From: Magnetospirillum aberrantis SpK
Lineage (GTDB): Bacteria > Pseudomonadota > Alphaproteobacteria > Rhodospirillales > Magnetospirillaceae
Assembly: GCF_011022235.1 (NCBI RefSeq)
Contig: NZ_JAAIYP010000035.1
Span: forward strand, 1 to 64,000
DNA length: 64,000 nt
Direction: 5' to 3'
Shown here one piece after another: positions 6,798 to 16,766 of the stretch (position 1 is its first letter; every line of letters starts with the position of its first letter). A program made the position numbers and the translations under genes. Under the pieces are notes generated by a model, which was given only the letters and a program-made list of their open reading frames with translations, had not been told where the DNA came from and did not search any database.

Positions 6798-9176
6798 ATG
6801 CCGTTTTCCTCGTCCGCCGCCTCCGAAGCCAGCCCGCTTTTTTCCGAACGTCTGGCCGAGGTCATGGCGGATCTGTCATGCGTGCTGTTTCGCCGCGAAC
6901 TTTCGCCGGACGGCGTGATCCGTTATCCCTGGATATCGCCCAACGTCCGCGACATCTTCGGCTACGACGCCAGCGAGATGACGGTAACCAGCAAGGGCGC
7001 GCTGAACGCCATCCACTGGGCCGACCGCGACGCCCACGTCGCCGCCGTGCTGCGCTCCGGCTTCGCCATGAGCCGATGCCAGGAAGCCTTTCGCGCCGTC
7101 ACCGCCGCCGGAGAAACCCGCTGGCTTCGCGGCTCGTCCTCGCCGCTGCGGCTGGAAGACGGCACCATCGTCTGGGACGGCGCCTGGATCGACATCAGCC
7201 CGTGGATGCGGGCCGAACACCAGTTCCAGACGGTCATGGACCACGCCGAAGACGTGATCCTGACGCTGGACGCCAGAAACGGCATCGACTGGGCCAATTC
7301 CGCCGCCGAACGGCTGTTCGGGTGGCGACTGGACGAAATGCTGGGGTTGTGCCTCAGCCACCTTCTGGCCACGCCCTGCGGCTCCAGCACCACCCATCTG
7401 GCGGAATGCGCCCAAAGCGACGTGGTTCAATGCTTCCCGCGCGGCACCCAGGAAACCATGGTTCGGCGCAAGGATGGCACCACGTTTCCGTTCGAGATGA
7501 CGGTTTCCGAAGTGCGCTCCGACGGCCGCCTGTCGCTGATCGTCATCGGCCGCGACATCACCCGGCGCAAGGCCACCGAACTGATGCTCGAGGAAACCGA
7601 GCGGCGGCTGCGCTCGATCGCCTCGAACCTGCCGGGCGTGGTGTTCCAGCGCGTCCTCGATCCCGACGGAACCTTCGCCTACCCCTATGTTTCCGAGGGC
7701 ATCGAGGAAATCCTGGGCTGCGAGGCGGCCGACATCGTGTTCGATTCGTCGATCCTGTTCGACGCCATGCTGGATGCCGACCGCGAGCGGCTGCTGCATG
7801 ACCTCCTGGTGTCGGCCGACACCTTGGAACCGGTGGACGAGGACGTCCGGGTGGTCGGCGCCGACGCCCGCACCCACTGGCTGTCGGGCCAGTCGCGACC
7901 ACGACGGCGCGGCGAGTCCATTGTGTGGGATGGGCTGATCCTCGACGTCACCGACGAGGTCGAGGAACGGCTGCGGGCCGAACTGGCTGTCCGCGAAAGC
8001 GAGGAACGCTTCCGCATGGCGTTCGACGCCTCGTTGCAAGGGGTCGCGGTGGTCGCCGCGGATGGAACCATCCGTCAGGTCAACCCCGCCTTTTCCCGCA
8101 TCGTCGGCAGCGAAGGCGTGTCGCTGGCCGGTTTCAACATCCGTTTTTTCCTGGACAGCGAGCACCTGCCCGACGCCGGCCACCCCCAATCGCCGGGCCA
8201 GTCGTTCCAGTTCGAACATGACCAGATGTTGCCTGACGGCAGTTTGCGCCATTGGCGGGTCAGCGGCACCTCGTTCTCGGCCGCCTCGACCGATCAGGCG
8301 CCGTCGCTGCTGGTCAGCATCGATGACGTCACCGAACGCATCCAAGCCGCCGAGGAACGCCGGCAAATGGAAATGGCGCTGACCGAAGGCCAGAAACTCG
8401 AAGCCTTGGGCCGGCTGGCCGGCGGCGTCGCCCATGAACTCAACAACATGCTGGGACCGATCCTGATGGCGGCGGAAATGGTCACCCGCACCGCCGAACT
8501 TGACGCCAAGAACACCGAACGCTGTGGTCGCATCATCGAGGCGGCCAAACACGGCCGCGACATCGTGCGCAACGTTCTGGCCTATTGCCGCAAGGAACAA
8601 AAGGTCCTGTCGCACCTGGACATCGTCGCGGTGTTCCAGCAATTCTCGGGCTTGGTGGCGTCGATCCTGCCGCCTTCGGTCAAGGTTTCGAACCAGATCG
8701 GCCCGGAACGGGCCATGGTGGTGGGCGACGGCGGCCAGATCACTCAGGTCCTGCTCAACCTCGCGAACAACGCCCGCGACGCCATGGATGGCGAAGGCAC
8801 CCTGACCCTGTCGCTCAACTTGGTGGCTGGCTGCGCACTGACCTCGGGTTCCACACCCGGTGGCCGGAACGGTGGGAAAAGATCCCCCTTCGCCAATTTG
8901 GACCACACCCTCACGTTTGTAGACATCCGCATCCGCGACACCGGCTGCGGCATGCTGCCGGAAGTGGCCGCCAAGATTTTCGACCCGTTCTTCACCACCA
9001 AGCCGGTTGGCCAGGGAACGGGTCTGGGACTTTCGGTGGTGCAAGGCATCATCAAGGGCATGGGCGGCGCCATCGGTGTCACTTCGACCCCCGGCCAGGG
9101 CAGCGAATTCCGCATCGTCTTGCCCCTGGTCGAAACAGAGATAGACGCAAGCCATCTTGCCCGCCCCGAGCTTTAG
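6798..9176 (+). CDS. Soluble multi-PAS sensor histidine kinase
   Basis: A cytoplasmic sensor kinase of 792 residues with no signal peptide or hydrophobic segment. Roughly the first 520 residues form about four PAS-type modules, recognisable by repeated endings such as IVWDGAWIDIS, SLIVIGRDITRRK, IVWDGLILDVTDE and LLVSIDDVTER. The phospho-acceptor His546 lies in LAGGVAHELNNMLGP. The ATP-binding domain follows, with NLANNARDAM, DTGCGM and GQGTGLGLS. The start ATG at 6798 is a choice: the frame is open to 6597, but that part overlaps mipZ. It is 40 bp upstream of a single-domain response regulator gene, its likely partner. The signal is unknown. Confidence 0.92.
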   Translation: MPFSSSAASEASPLFSERLAEVMADLSCVLFRRELSPDGVIRYPWISPNVRDIFGYDASEMTVTSKGALNAIHWADRDAHVAAVLRSGFAMSRCQEAFRAVTAAGETRWLRGSSSPLRLEDGTIVWDGAWIDISPWMRAEHQFQTVMDHAEDVILTLDARNGIDWANSAAERLFGWRLDEMLGLCLSHLLATPCGSSTTHLAECAQSDVVQCFPRGTQETMVRRKDGTTFPFEMTVSEVRSDGRLSLIVIGRDITRRKATELMLEETERRLRSIASNLPGVVFQRVLDPDGTFAYPYVSEGIEEILGCEAADIVFDSSILFDAMLDADRERLLHDLLVSADTLEPVDEDVRVVGADARTHWLSGQSRPRRRGESIVWDGLILDVTDEVEERLRAELAVRESEERFRMAFDASLQGVAVVAADGTIRQVNPAFSRIVGSEGVSLAGFNIRFFLDSEHLPDAGHPQSPGQSFQFEHDQMLPDGSLRHWRVSGTSFSAASTDQAPSLLVSIDDVTERIQAAEERRQMEMALTEGQKLEALGRLAGGVAHELNNMLGPILMAAEMVTRTAELDAKNTERCGRIIEAAKHGRDIVRNVLAYCRKEQKVLSHLDIVAVFQQFSGLVASILPPSVKVSNQIGPERAMVVGDGGQITQVLLNLANNARDAMDGEGTLTLSLNLVAGCALTSGSTPGGRNGGKRSPFANLDHTLTFVDIRIRDTGCGMLPEVAAKIFDPFFTTKPVGQGTGLGLSVVQGIIKGMGGAIGVTSTPGQGSEFRIVLPLVETEIDASHLARPEL

Positions 9177-9216
9177 GGGTATCACCGCTAGGACCAGGAC
9201 CGCAACAGAGGCCCCC

Positions 9217-9588
9217 ATGAGTCGGATCTTGATCGTCGAAGACACCCCCCTGATGCGCGATTCCCTGGTGGACGTGCTGACCGCCAGCGGGCACGAGGTG
9301 ACCACCGCCGACAACGGCCTGAACGCGGTCGAAATGATCGCCGACGGCGCCGAATTCGACGCCATCATCACCGACATCATCATGCCCGAGATGGATGGCA
9401 TTCAAGCCATCATGGAAATCCAGAGCATGCAGCCCCACGCCCGCATCATCGCCATTTCCGGCGGCAGCGCCCGCATGGAAAAGGCCCAGGGGCTCGAGAC
9501 GGCCCGCCGTCTGGGCGCCGTCGCCGTGCTGGAAAAGCCGTTCGAGGTGGACACCTTGCTGACCGCCGTGGATGCGGCCCTGGCCTGA
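9217..9588 (+). CDS. Single-domain response regulator (CheY-like)
   Basis: A 123-residue receiver domain without an output domain. The acidic pair is in LIVEDTPLM, the phospho-acceptor is Asp53 in IITDIIMPEMDG, the switch Ser follows in IIAISGG, and the conserved lysine is in VLEKPFEVD. It lies directly after the multi-PAS kinase gene, so phosphotransfer between the two products is likely. Its stop codon lies inside the first copy of a perfect 14-bp tandem duplication. Confidence 0.93.
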   Translation: MSRILIVEDTPLMRDSLVDVLTASGHEVTTADNGLNAVEMIADGAEFDAIITDIIMPEMDGIQAIMEIQSMQPHARIIAISGGSARMEKAQGLETARRLGAVAVLEKPFEVDTLLTAVDAALA

Positions 9589-9608
9589 CGCCAATGGCCT
9601 GACGCCAA
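9581..9608 (+). repeat. Perfect 14-bp tandem duplication over a stop codon
   Basis: TGGCCTGACGCCAA occurs at 9581-9594 and again, unchanged, at 9595-9608. The first copy contains the last codons and TGA stop of the response regulator gene; the second lies just after it. It probably arose by replication slippage and leaves the protein intact. Confidence 0.9.
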
Positions 9609-9626
9609 TCGGGCCGCAGACGGGAA

Positions 9627-10694
9627 TCAGACCTTGATCTGACGGCGGGCCTGGGCTTCCGCGGTCTTGCGTGCCATGAACTCGGCACTGTCAATGGTCT
9701 GGATACAATAGGTCCAGTATTCCCGCGCCATCGCCAGAGAACTGGACATGGCCTGCTCGTCGGCAGCCGCCTCGGATTCCACGAAATGCTTGGCGGTGGC
9801 GGCGCTGGTGCCGCCAAAGGCCCGCCACGGCCGCCCCCCCTGCGACTTGGCCGGCGGCAACAGCTTGACCGCCTGGATTTCCCCCTTGGGGGCCGGCGCC
9901 ACCTCGGCCGGACGCAGAATTTCCGAGAACCCCAGTTCTTCCCAACTGCACCAACGGGCATAGATCCATTCGCACAAGGTGTGGGTCCAATCGACGAAAT
10001 CGTTACGGTCGGCGGCCGAAGCGAACTCGATCACATGCGGCGCGTAATTGTAGCTCAACTGAGCCCAGGCGCGGCCATCGGGGCTTTCCGAACGGGCGGC
10101 ATAGCGATCCAACACCCGCTGGCGTGACAGATGGCGGTTGGCCTCAAGCACACTTGCCACCACCGCGCCATCCAGGCGTGCGCGTCGCGTGGCGTCGCCA
10201 TTGGCCAGGTCGACGCCATGCACATGCGCCCCCATGCCGCCATGGGCGTCCCGATAGACACCGACCACAGGTTTCCCCAGATGTTGCGCAAGCGCGTCGA
10301 GGAAACGGCCGATGGTCATGGACGGGCGAGGTTCGGCCAACAACAGGTACAAATAGACTGGAGCCATGTCGGCGACGTCGGACGCCACCAGGGAATCCAC
10401 CTCGGCTTCCGGCACCTCGTCGGCGACGGCATAGATGGAACCGTCGGGAAAGCCAAGATAGGCCCCGTCGATGGTGCCAACGGCGTCATCGACATAGGAA
10501 TATTCCACCAGACGGAACGGCGCCAATTCGCGGAACACCGCGCGGTTGGCGGGATTGGCGGGCGCGCACGTCTCTCCCTCGGCCGCCTGGGCGGCAAGAA
10601 GATCATTGAAGTCCTGCACCGCCATGGCGGCGTCGATCCGAATTCGGATCACGTCGTCGCAGGCAGAAGTGTCGCAGTTCGTTTCCGCCGACAT
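9627..10694 (-). CDS. Conserved-looking protein of unknown function
   Basis: I do not recognise the 355-residue product. It has no signal peptide or membrane segment. Visible stretches are AYLGFPDGSIYAVADEVPEA, VVGVYRDAHGGMGAHVHGVD with several histidines, and an aromatic-rich part WTHTLCEWIYARWCSWEELG. The last 70 residues are helical and charged and end in EAQARRQIKV; they recall a coiled coil or phasin-like tail, but this is only an impression. Codon use matches the neighbours. It is transcribed away from livH, with about 180 bp between the start codons, and towards the response regulator. Real coding status is well supported; function is open. Confidence 0.75.
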   Translation of the reverse strand: MSAETNCDTSACDDVIRIRIDAAMAVQDFNDLLAAQAAEGETCAPANPANRAVFRELAPFRLVEYSYVDDAVGTIDGAYLGFPDGSIYAVADEVPEAEVDSLVASDVADMAPVYLYLLLAEPRPSMTIGRFLDALAQHLGKPVVGVYRDAHGGMGAHVHGVDLANGDATRRARLDGAVVASVLEANRHLSRQRVLDRYAARSESPDGRAWAQLSYNYAPHVIEFASAADRNDFVDWTHTLCEWIYARWCSWEELGFSEILRPAEVAPAPKGEIQAVKLLPPAKSQGGRPWRAFGGTSAATAKHFVESEAAADEQAMSSSLAMAREYWTYCIQTIDSAEFMARKTAEAQARRQIKV

Positions 10695-10875
10695 TATCCC
10701 CGCGCCTTGAAGCGCCCCGTTGCGTTTACACCCGATACGATCACTTTAGCAGACAACCCCACCCCAGACATCGTCTTTCGCACACATTTAGGCGATGTTT
10801 TGTTGACATGTCCGCCTTGTCGAGTAGCTTTTTCCAGCCCGCCCCCAAACAAACGGGCACAGCAGGGATGGACGA
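10695..10875. other. Divergent promoter region upstream of livH
   Basis: This 181-bp region separates two divergent genes and should hold both promoters. A perfect TTGACA is at 10803-10808 on the plus strand, 68 bp before the livH start, but the hexamer 17 bp further on (AGCTTT) is a poor -10. The stretch around 10790-10835 is AT-rich compared with its flanks. I see no clear operator. Confidence 0.35.
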
Positions 10876-11790
10876 ATGGAGTACTTCCTCCAGCAATTGA
10901 TCAACGGGATCACCCTTGGCGCGATCTACGGCTTGATCGCCATTGGCTATACGATGGTTTACGGAATTATTGGCATGATCAATTTCGCCCATGGCGAAAT
11001 CTACATGCTGGGGGCATTCATATCCCTGATTGCGTATCTGATCACCACCACCATCGGCGGCGGTTCGGTGGCCATCGGCCTGTTGGTGGCGTTGGCGGTG
11101 ACCATGGTCTTCACCGCGTTGTGGGGATGGGCGGTCGAGCGCATCGCCTATCGGCCGTTGCGTGGCGCTCCCAAGTTGGCGCCCCTGATTTCCGCCATCG
11201 GCATGTCCATCGTGTTGCAGAATTTCACCCAGATCAGCCAGGGCGCGCGAGTCAAGCCGCTGCCGCCGGTGATCAAGGGCGGCGTCACCTTGATGCAATC
11301 CGAGCATTTCACCGTCAGCCTGTCCTACCTTCAGATCGCCATCGTGTTGTTGACGGTGGCTCTGATGGCGGCGTTCACCTGGGTCATCACCCGCACGCCG
11401 CTGGGCCGCGCCCAGCGCGCCACCGAACAGGACATGAAGATGGCTGCGCTGCTTGGAGTGAACGTCGACCGGGTGGTGTCGACCACCTTCGTCATCGGCG
11501 CGGCGCTGGCGGCGGTGGCGGGATTGATGGTGACGCTCTATTACGGCGTCATCGATTTCTACATCGGCTTCCTGGCTGGCATCAAAGCCTTCACCGCCGC
11601 CGTTCTGGGCGGCATCGGCAGCTTGCCCGGCGCCATGCTGGGGGGCTTGCTGATCGGCCTGATCGAGGCCTTGTGGTCCGGCTACTTCTCCATCGAATAC
11701 AAGGACGTCGCGGCCTTCTCCATCCTCGTGCTGGTGCTTTTGTTCCGCCCCACCGGATTGCTGGGCCGGCCGGAAGTGGAGAAGATCTGA
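10876..11790 (+). CDS. livH: Branched-chain amino-acid ABC transporter permease LivH
   Basis: Inner-membrane permease of the high-affinity transporter for leucine, isoleucine and valine. The 304-residue protein starts with LLQQLINGITLGAIYGLIA-type family sequence and has NFAHGEIYMLGAF, characteristic of LivH, with about eight hydrophobic segments. The cytoplasmic loop containing RATEQDMKMAALLGVN is the coupling site for the ATPases. It is the first gene of livH-M-G-F and is separated from livM by one base. Related systems import amides or urea, so the substrate is inferred from the whole operon. Confidence 0.93.
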   Translation: MEYFLQQLINGITLGAIYGLIAIGYTMVYGIIGMINFAHGEIYMLGAFISLIAYLITTTIGGGSVAIGLLVALAVTMVFTALWGWAVERIAYRPLRGAPKLAPLISAIGMSIVLQNFTQISQGARVKPLPPVIKGGVTLMQSEHFTVSLSYLQIAIVLLTVALMAAFTWVITRTPLGRAQRATEQDMKMAALLGVNVDRVVSTTFVIGAALAAVAGLMVTLYYGVIDFYIGFLAGIKAFTAAVLGGIGSLPGAMLGGLLIGLIEALWSGYFSIEYKDVAAFSILVLVLLFRPTGLLGRPEVEKI

Positions 11791-11791
11791 G

Positions 11792-13056
11792 ATGGCGGCG
11801 ACACGTTCCATCACTTGGCGCGGCGCCCTGACCGACGCTTTCGTCGGTGGTCTGGTGGCCGCCGCCCTGGCGCTGCCCATGCTGGGATTCCGGCTGGTCG
11901 ATTCGGCCCTGGCCCTAAGCGTGGGGTTTCGCCTGGATTGGGTGTTGTGGGCGGCGCTGGTGGTCTTCGCCGGACGTCTGGCGCTCAACCTGCTGCGCAT
12001 GACCGGCGGCTTGCCCGACCTGCGCCTGGGGGAACGGCTGAGTGCCCGCATGGGCAATACCCGGCACTGGGCCAGTTGGGCCATGATCGGCTTTGCCACC
12101 GTGCTGCCGTTCCTGCCGTTTTCCGACCGCAGCCTGGTGGACAAGGCGACCATGGTGCTGATCTACGTCATGCTGGGCTGGGGGCTCAACATCGTGGTCG
12201 GGCTGGCCGGCCTGCTGGATCTTGGTTTCGTCGCCTTCTACGCCGTCGGCGCCTATTCCTACGCTCTGCTTTCGACCACCTTCGGGTGGTCTTTTTGGGT
12301 GTGCCTGCCACTGGCCGGGCTGTTCGCCGCCGGTTTCGGCGTGGCGCTGGGCTTTCCGGTGTTGCGGCTGCGCGGCGACTATCTGGCCATCGTCACCTTG
12401 GGCTTCGGCGAAATCATCCGCGTCATCCTTCAGAACTGGCAGGACCTCACCGGCGGTCCGGCCGGCATCAGCGGCATCCCCCGCCCCACCCTGTTCGGCC
12501 TGCCGTTCCTGGCCCGCGCCCCCGAGGGGGGACAGACCTTCGCCGAATTCTTCGGCCTCAAGTTCTCGGGCGACCATCGCGTCATCTTCCTGTATTTCGT
12601 CATCCTGATGCTGGCGCTGTTGACCAACCTGTTCACGCTGCGCATCCGCCGGCTGCCGGTCGGCCGCGCCTGGGAAGCGCTGCGCGAGGACGAGATCGCC
12701 TGCCGCTCGCTGGGGCTGAACCCCACCACCATCAAGCTGTCGGCTTTCGCCACCGGCGCCATGTTCGCCGGCTTCGCCGGTTCGTTCTTCGCCACCCGCC
12801 AGGGCTTCATCAGCCCGGAAAGCTTTACCTTCATCGAATCGGCGGTGATCCTGGCCATCGTCGTGCTGGGCGGCATGGGCAGCCAGGTGGGGGTGGTGCT
12901 GGCGGCACTGTTGCTGGTCGGCCTGCCGGAATGGTTCCGTGAGCTTCAGCAATACCGCATGCTGGCCTTTGGCGGCGCCATGGTGCTGATCATGCTGTGG
13001 CGGCCATCGGGATTGTTGTCCAGCCGCAGCCCGACCATCAGCCTGGGAGGCGGCAA

Positions 13057-13060
<4 letters not shown>
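11792..13060 (+). CDS. livM: Branched-chain amino-acid ABC transporter permease LivM
   Basis: Second inner-membrane permease of the transporter, 422 residues. The conserved core GWGLNIVVGLAGLLDLGFV and the coupling loop WEALREDEIACRSLGLN are typical of LivM. The N-terminal 100 residues before the core carry two extra hydrophobic segments, as in longer LivM proteins. The stop overlaps the livG start (ATGA). Confidence 0.93.
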
Positions 13061-13907
<847 letters not shown>

Positions 13908-13908
<1 letters not shown>

Positions 13909-14627
13909 TGCTGGCGGTCGAGAACCTGCATTCCGGCTATGGCCGTATCCAGGCGTTGCACGGCGTCGACGTCCATGTGGGCCAAGGTGAGATCGTCACC
14001 CTGATCGGCGCCAACGGCGCCGGCAAGACCACGCTGTTGATGACCATCTGCGGCAAGCCGCGCGCCAGCGCCGGCCGCGTGTTGCTGGACGGCCAGGACA
14101 TCACCCAGCGCCCCATGCACGAAATCGCCCGTCTGGGCTTGGCCCACAGCCCCGAGGGGCGGCGTATCTTCGCCCGCATGAGCGTGCTCGAAAACCTGCA
14201 AATGGGCGCGGTGGTGGCCGATCCCCGCCATTTCGCCGACGACCTGGACCGCGTCCTGACGCTGTTCCCGCGTCTCAAAGAACGCTTGACCCAGCGCGGC
14301 GGAACGCTTTCCGGCGGCGAACAGCAGATGCTGGCCATCGGCCGCGCCCTGATGAGCCGGCCGCGCGTGCTGTTGCTGGACGAACCCAGCCTGGGGCTGG
14401 CGCCCCTGGTGGTCCGCCATATCTTCCAGTTGATCGAACAGATCAACCGCGACCAGGGCGTCACCGTCTTCCTGGTGGAACAAAACGCCTATCACGCGCT
14501 GAAACTGGCCCATCGCGGCTATGTCATGGTCAACGGCCGGGTAACCTTGTCGGGAAGCGGCGCCGAGTTGCTGGAGAACAAGGAAATCCGGGCCCATTAC
14601 CTGGAAGGCGGGGTGATCGAGCAATGA
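13908..14627 (+). CDS. livF: Branched-chain amino-acid ABC transporter ATP-binding protein LivF
   Basis: Second ATPase of the transporter, 239 residues, close to the usual family length. Walker A is GANGAGKTT, the signature motif is TLSGGEQQMLAIGRA, Walker B is VLLLDEPSLGLAP, and the H-loop lies in VFLVEQNAYHAL. The phrase LAHSPEGRRIFARMSVLEN is typical of LivF. The start overlaps the livG stop by one base, and its stop overlaps the next start (ATGATG). Confidence 0.95.
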
Positions 14628-14965
14628 TGGAATCCCTTCCCGTCTTCATCGGCGTCACCGTCATCTTCATGGGGGGCTGCGCGTTCATGGCCGGTCAGGC
14701 GCTGGCCAACACATGGCGCCCCATGTGGCAGGTCTTCCCCTACGCCATCGGCCTGGCCCTGGCCGACCGTTTCCTGTGCTTCGCCCTGTTCGAGGCGCCG
14801 CTTTTGTCGCTGCCCGGTTTCCTGGCCGACGCCGCCGAACTGACGGCGGTGACCTTGGGGACCTATCGCATGACCCAGGCGCGGCGCATGGTGACGCAAT
14901 ATCCGTGGCTGTACCGTCGGGCCGGGCTGTTCGGCTGGCGTCCGGTGGGCGGGGCCGAGGAATAG
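14624..14965 (+). CDS. Small membrane protein of the liv operon (DUF6867-type)
   Basis: A 113-residue protein with about three hydrophobic segments: near residues 7-27, 34-55 and 65-85. The C-terminal tail RYPWLYRRAGLFGW-like region is basic and aromatic. It is translationally coupled to livF through ATGATG. Small membrane proteins of this kind follow livF in several alphaproteobacterial liv operons, and I believe the family is DUF6867. A role as accessory factor of the transporter is suggested only by position. Confidence 0.75.
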   Translation: MMESLPVFIGVTVIFMGGCAFMAGQALANTWRPMWQVFPYAIGLALADRFLCFALFEAPLLSLPGFLADAAELTAVTLGTYRMTQARRMVTQYPWLYRRAGLFGWRPVGGAEE

Positions 14966-15089
14966 TCTGCCCATTCGAAAGGCAAGATCAAAAAACAGGC
15001 GTGGACCCGCCCCCCCCCGCTGGTACACTCTTGCGACGGGACAAGGGGCATCCCGCCCCACAGGCTGGCTATCCGTAAAGGAGAACGGG

Positions 15090-16202
15090 ATGAAAGTGGT
15101 GAGCACCCTGGCGAAAGCAACCTTCGGCGTGACCTTGGGACTGGCCCTGGCGACCGGTGCCGCCCGCGCCGAAATCCCGGTCGGCCTTGCCGGCCCGATG
15201 ACCGGCCCCGAGGCTCAGTTCGGCGAACAGTTCAAGCGCGGCGCCATGAAGGCGGTCGAGGACATCAACGCCAAGGGCGGCGTGCTGGGCCAGAAGATCG
15301 AGCTGGTCATCGGCGACGACGCCTGCGACCCCAAACAGGCCCGTTCGGTGGCCGAGGACCTGTCGGCCAAGAAGGTCGCGGTGGTGATCGGCCACTTCTG
15401 TTCCGGCTCGTCGATCCCGGCGTCCGAGGTCTACCAGGAAAACGGCATTCCGCAGATCTCACCCGGTTCCACCAGCCCGAAATACACCGAACGCGGCATG
15501 GACAACGTGTTCCGCGTCTGTGGCCGCGACGACCAGCAAGGCGGTGTCGCCGCCGACTACCTGAGCAAGTTCAAGGGTAAGACGGTCGCCATCATCCACG
15601 ACAAATCCGCCTACGGCAAAGGTCTGGCCGACGAGTTCAAGAAGGCGCTGAACGCCAAGGGCGTCGAGGAAGTCTTCTACGAAGCCATCACCGCCGGCGA
15701 GAAGGATTATTCCGCCCTGGTCACCAAGATCAAGGCGGCCAGGGTCGATTACCTGTTCCTCGGCGGTTACAAGACCGAGGGCGGCCTGATCGTGCGCCAG
15801 ATGCGCGACCAGGGCGTGGCCACCACCCTGGTTGGCGGTGACGCCCTTCTGGTCGAGGAATACTGGGCCATCACCGGTCCGGCCGGCCAGGGCACCTTGG
15901 TCACCTTCAGCCCCGATCCGCGCCTGCTGCCGCAGAACGCCCAATTGGTGAAGTACTTCCGCGACCACAAGTACGAGCCCGAGACCTACACCCTTTACAG
16001 CTATGCCGCGCTGCAATCCTGGGCGCTGGCGGCGGAAAAGGCCAAGAGCGTCGATCCCGTCAAGGTCATGGCGACGCTGAAGTCCGGTGCCAAGTTCGAC
16101 ACGGTCATCGGCACCGTCGGTTTCGACGCCAAGGGCGACGTGGTCGGCCCGACCTATGTCGTCTACGTCTGGAAGGACGGCAAGTACACTTACGCGGAAT
16201 AA
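15090..16202 (+). CDS. livJ: Branched-chain amino-acid ABC transporter substrate-binding protein
   Basis: Periplasmic binding protein of 370 residues. A signal peptide of about 27 residues ends at GAARA. The mature part begins EIPVGLAGPMTGPEAQFGEQ, the usual opening of type I periplasmic binding proteins for branched-chain amino acids. VVIGHFCSGSSIPAS, with the ligand-binding serine region, and GKTVAIIHDKSAYGKGLADE follow, and then FLGGYKTEGGLIVRQ. It lies 124 bp after the small membrane gene and may also have its own promoter, which fits the usual need for more binding protein than permease. The AAGGAGAACGG before ATG is a strong ribosome-binding site. Confidence 0.95.
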   Translation: MKVVSTLAKATFGVTLGLALATGAARAEIPVGLAGPMTGPEAQFGEQFKRGAMKAVEDINAKGGVLGQKIELVIGDDACDPKQARSVAEDLSAKKVAVVIGHFCSGSSIPASEVYQENGIPQISPGSTSPKYTERGMDNVFRVCGRDDQQGGVAADYLSKFKGKTVAIIHDKSAYGKGLADEFKKALNAKGVEEVFYEAITAGEKDYSALVTKIKAARVDYLFLGGYKTEGGLIVRQMRDQGVATTLVGGDALLVEEYWAITGPAGQGTLVTFSPDPRLLPQNAQLVKYFRDHKYEPETYTLYSYAALQSWALAAEKAKSVDPVKVMATLKSGAKFDTVIGTVGFDAKGDVVGPTYVVYVWKDGKYTYAE

Positions 16203-16237
16203 GGGTCACACCCCTTTCGCTTTCATGACGGCTCGGG

Positions 16238-16281
16238 CCATGGCATCCTTTCGCGATCGCAAAACGCGGAGGATGCCATGG
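16238..16281 (+). promoter_or_regulatory. Perfect 12-bp inverted repeat sequestering the RBS and start codon of the next gene
   Basis: CCATGGCATCCT (16238-16249) is the exact reverse complement of AGGATGCCATGG (16270-16281). The right arm covers most of the ribosome-binding site GGAGG (16268-16272) and the whole ATG at 16278. The 20-nt loop contains the palindrome GCGATCGC (16253-16260). In RNA this would hide the initiation region in a 12-bp stem, so translation should need melting, an activator or a trans-acting factor. A DNA operator is the alternative. Confidence 0.7.
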
Positions 16282-16592
16282 ACGAGACCAAGCTGACCGC
16301 CGACCTTCCCACCATGAGTGTGGAAATCGTCCACCGCGCCACTCCCGACGGGCGCGGCGAAGCGGTAACCATCCAACTTAACGCCACCCCCGATTTTCGC
16401 TCGGCTCTGCCGCTGGTCGCCGGCATGGCCCAGTTGCCGCTGATGCTGGCGCAATCCTCGCCCAACGTCTCGCCGCTGGCGTGGTGGAACCAGGCCGCAC
16501 AATCCATGATGGCTCCATGGATGGCACTGGCCCGCACCAATCCCTTCCTGGCCCTGCTGACCGATCCCGGTCAACCCGCCACGAAGGATTGA
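16278..16592 (+). CDS. Small protein of unknown function
   Basis: A 104-residue soluble-looking protein, first half hydrophilic (VEIVHRATPDGRGEAVTIQL), second half rich in Met, Trp, Pro and Ala (PLAWWNQAAQSMMAPWM and NPFLALL). It could be an amphipathic helix that binds a membrane, a hydrophobic partner or granule surface. I do not recognise a family. GGAGG 6 nt upstream of the ATG is a strong ribosome-binding site, but it is buried in a perfect inverted repeat. Codon use fits the neighbouring genes. Confidence 0.7.
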   Translation: MDETKLTADLPTMSVEIVHRATPDGRGEAVTIQLNATPDFRSALPLVAGMAQLPLMLAQSSPNVSPLAWWNQAAQSMMAPWMALARTNPFLALLTDPGQPATKD

Positions 16593-16766
16593 GCCCTCCC
16601 CCCACCCTCCTCCTTTCGGATAAGTTTTCTTTCGGGATACGGCCAAAACACGCTATCTTGCAGGTAGTTTCGGCCAACGAAGCAACGCGCGCCACGGTAT
16701 AGGACGGGGTGGTCCCCGAGGCGCGGCGCGGCCGAGGCAGTGGACGGTACGAAGGGGGAAAGACGG

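Noticed and set aside
5954-7801. Plus-strand open frame across mipZ and the kinase start
   Set aside because: His/Arg/Gln-rich shadow with no domain; both real genes account for the region.
6876-9401. Long minus-strand open frame opposite the multi-PAS kinase
   Set aside because: Low-complexity shadow; the plus-strand frame has clear kinase motifs.
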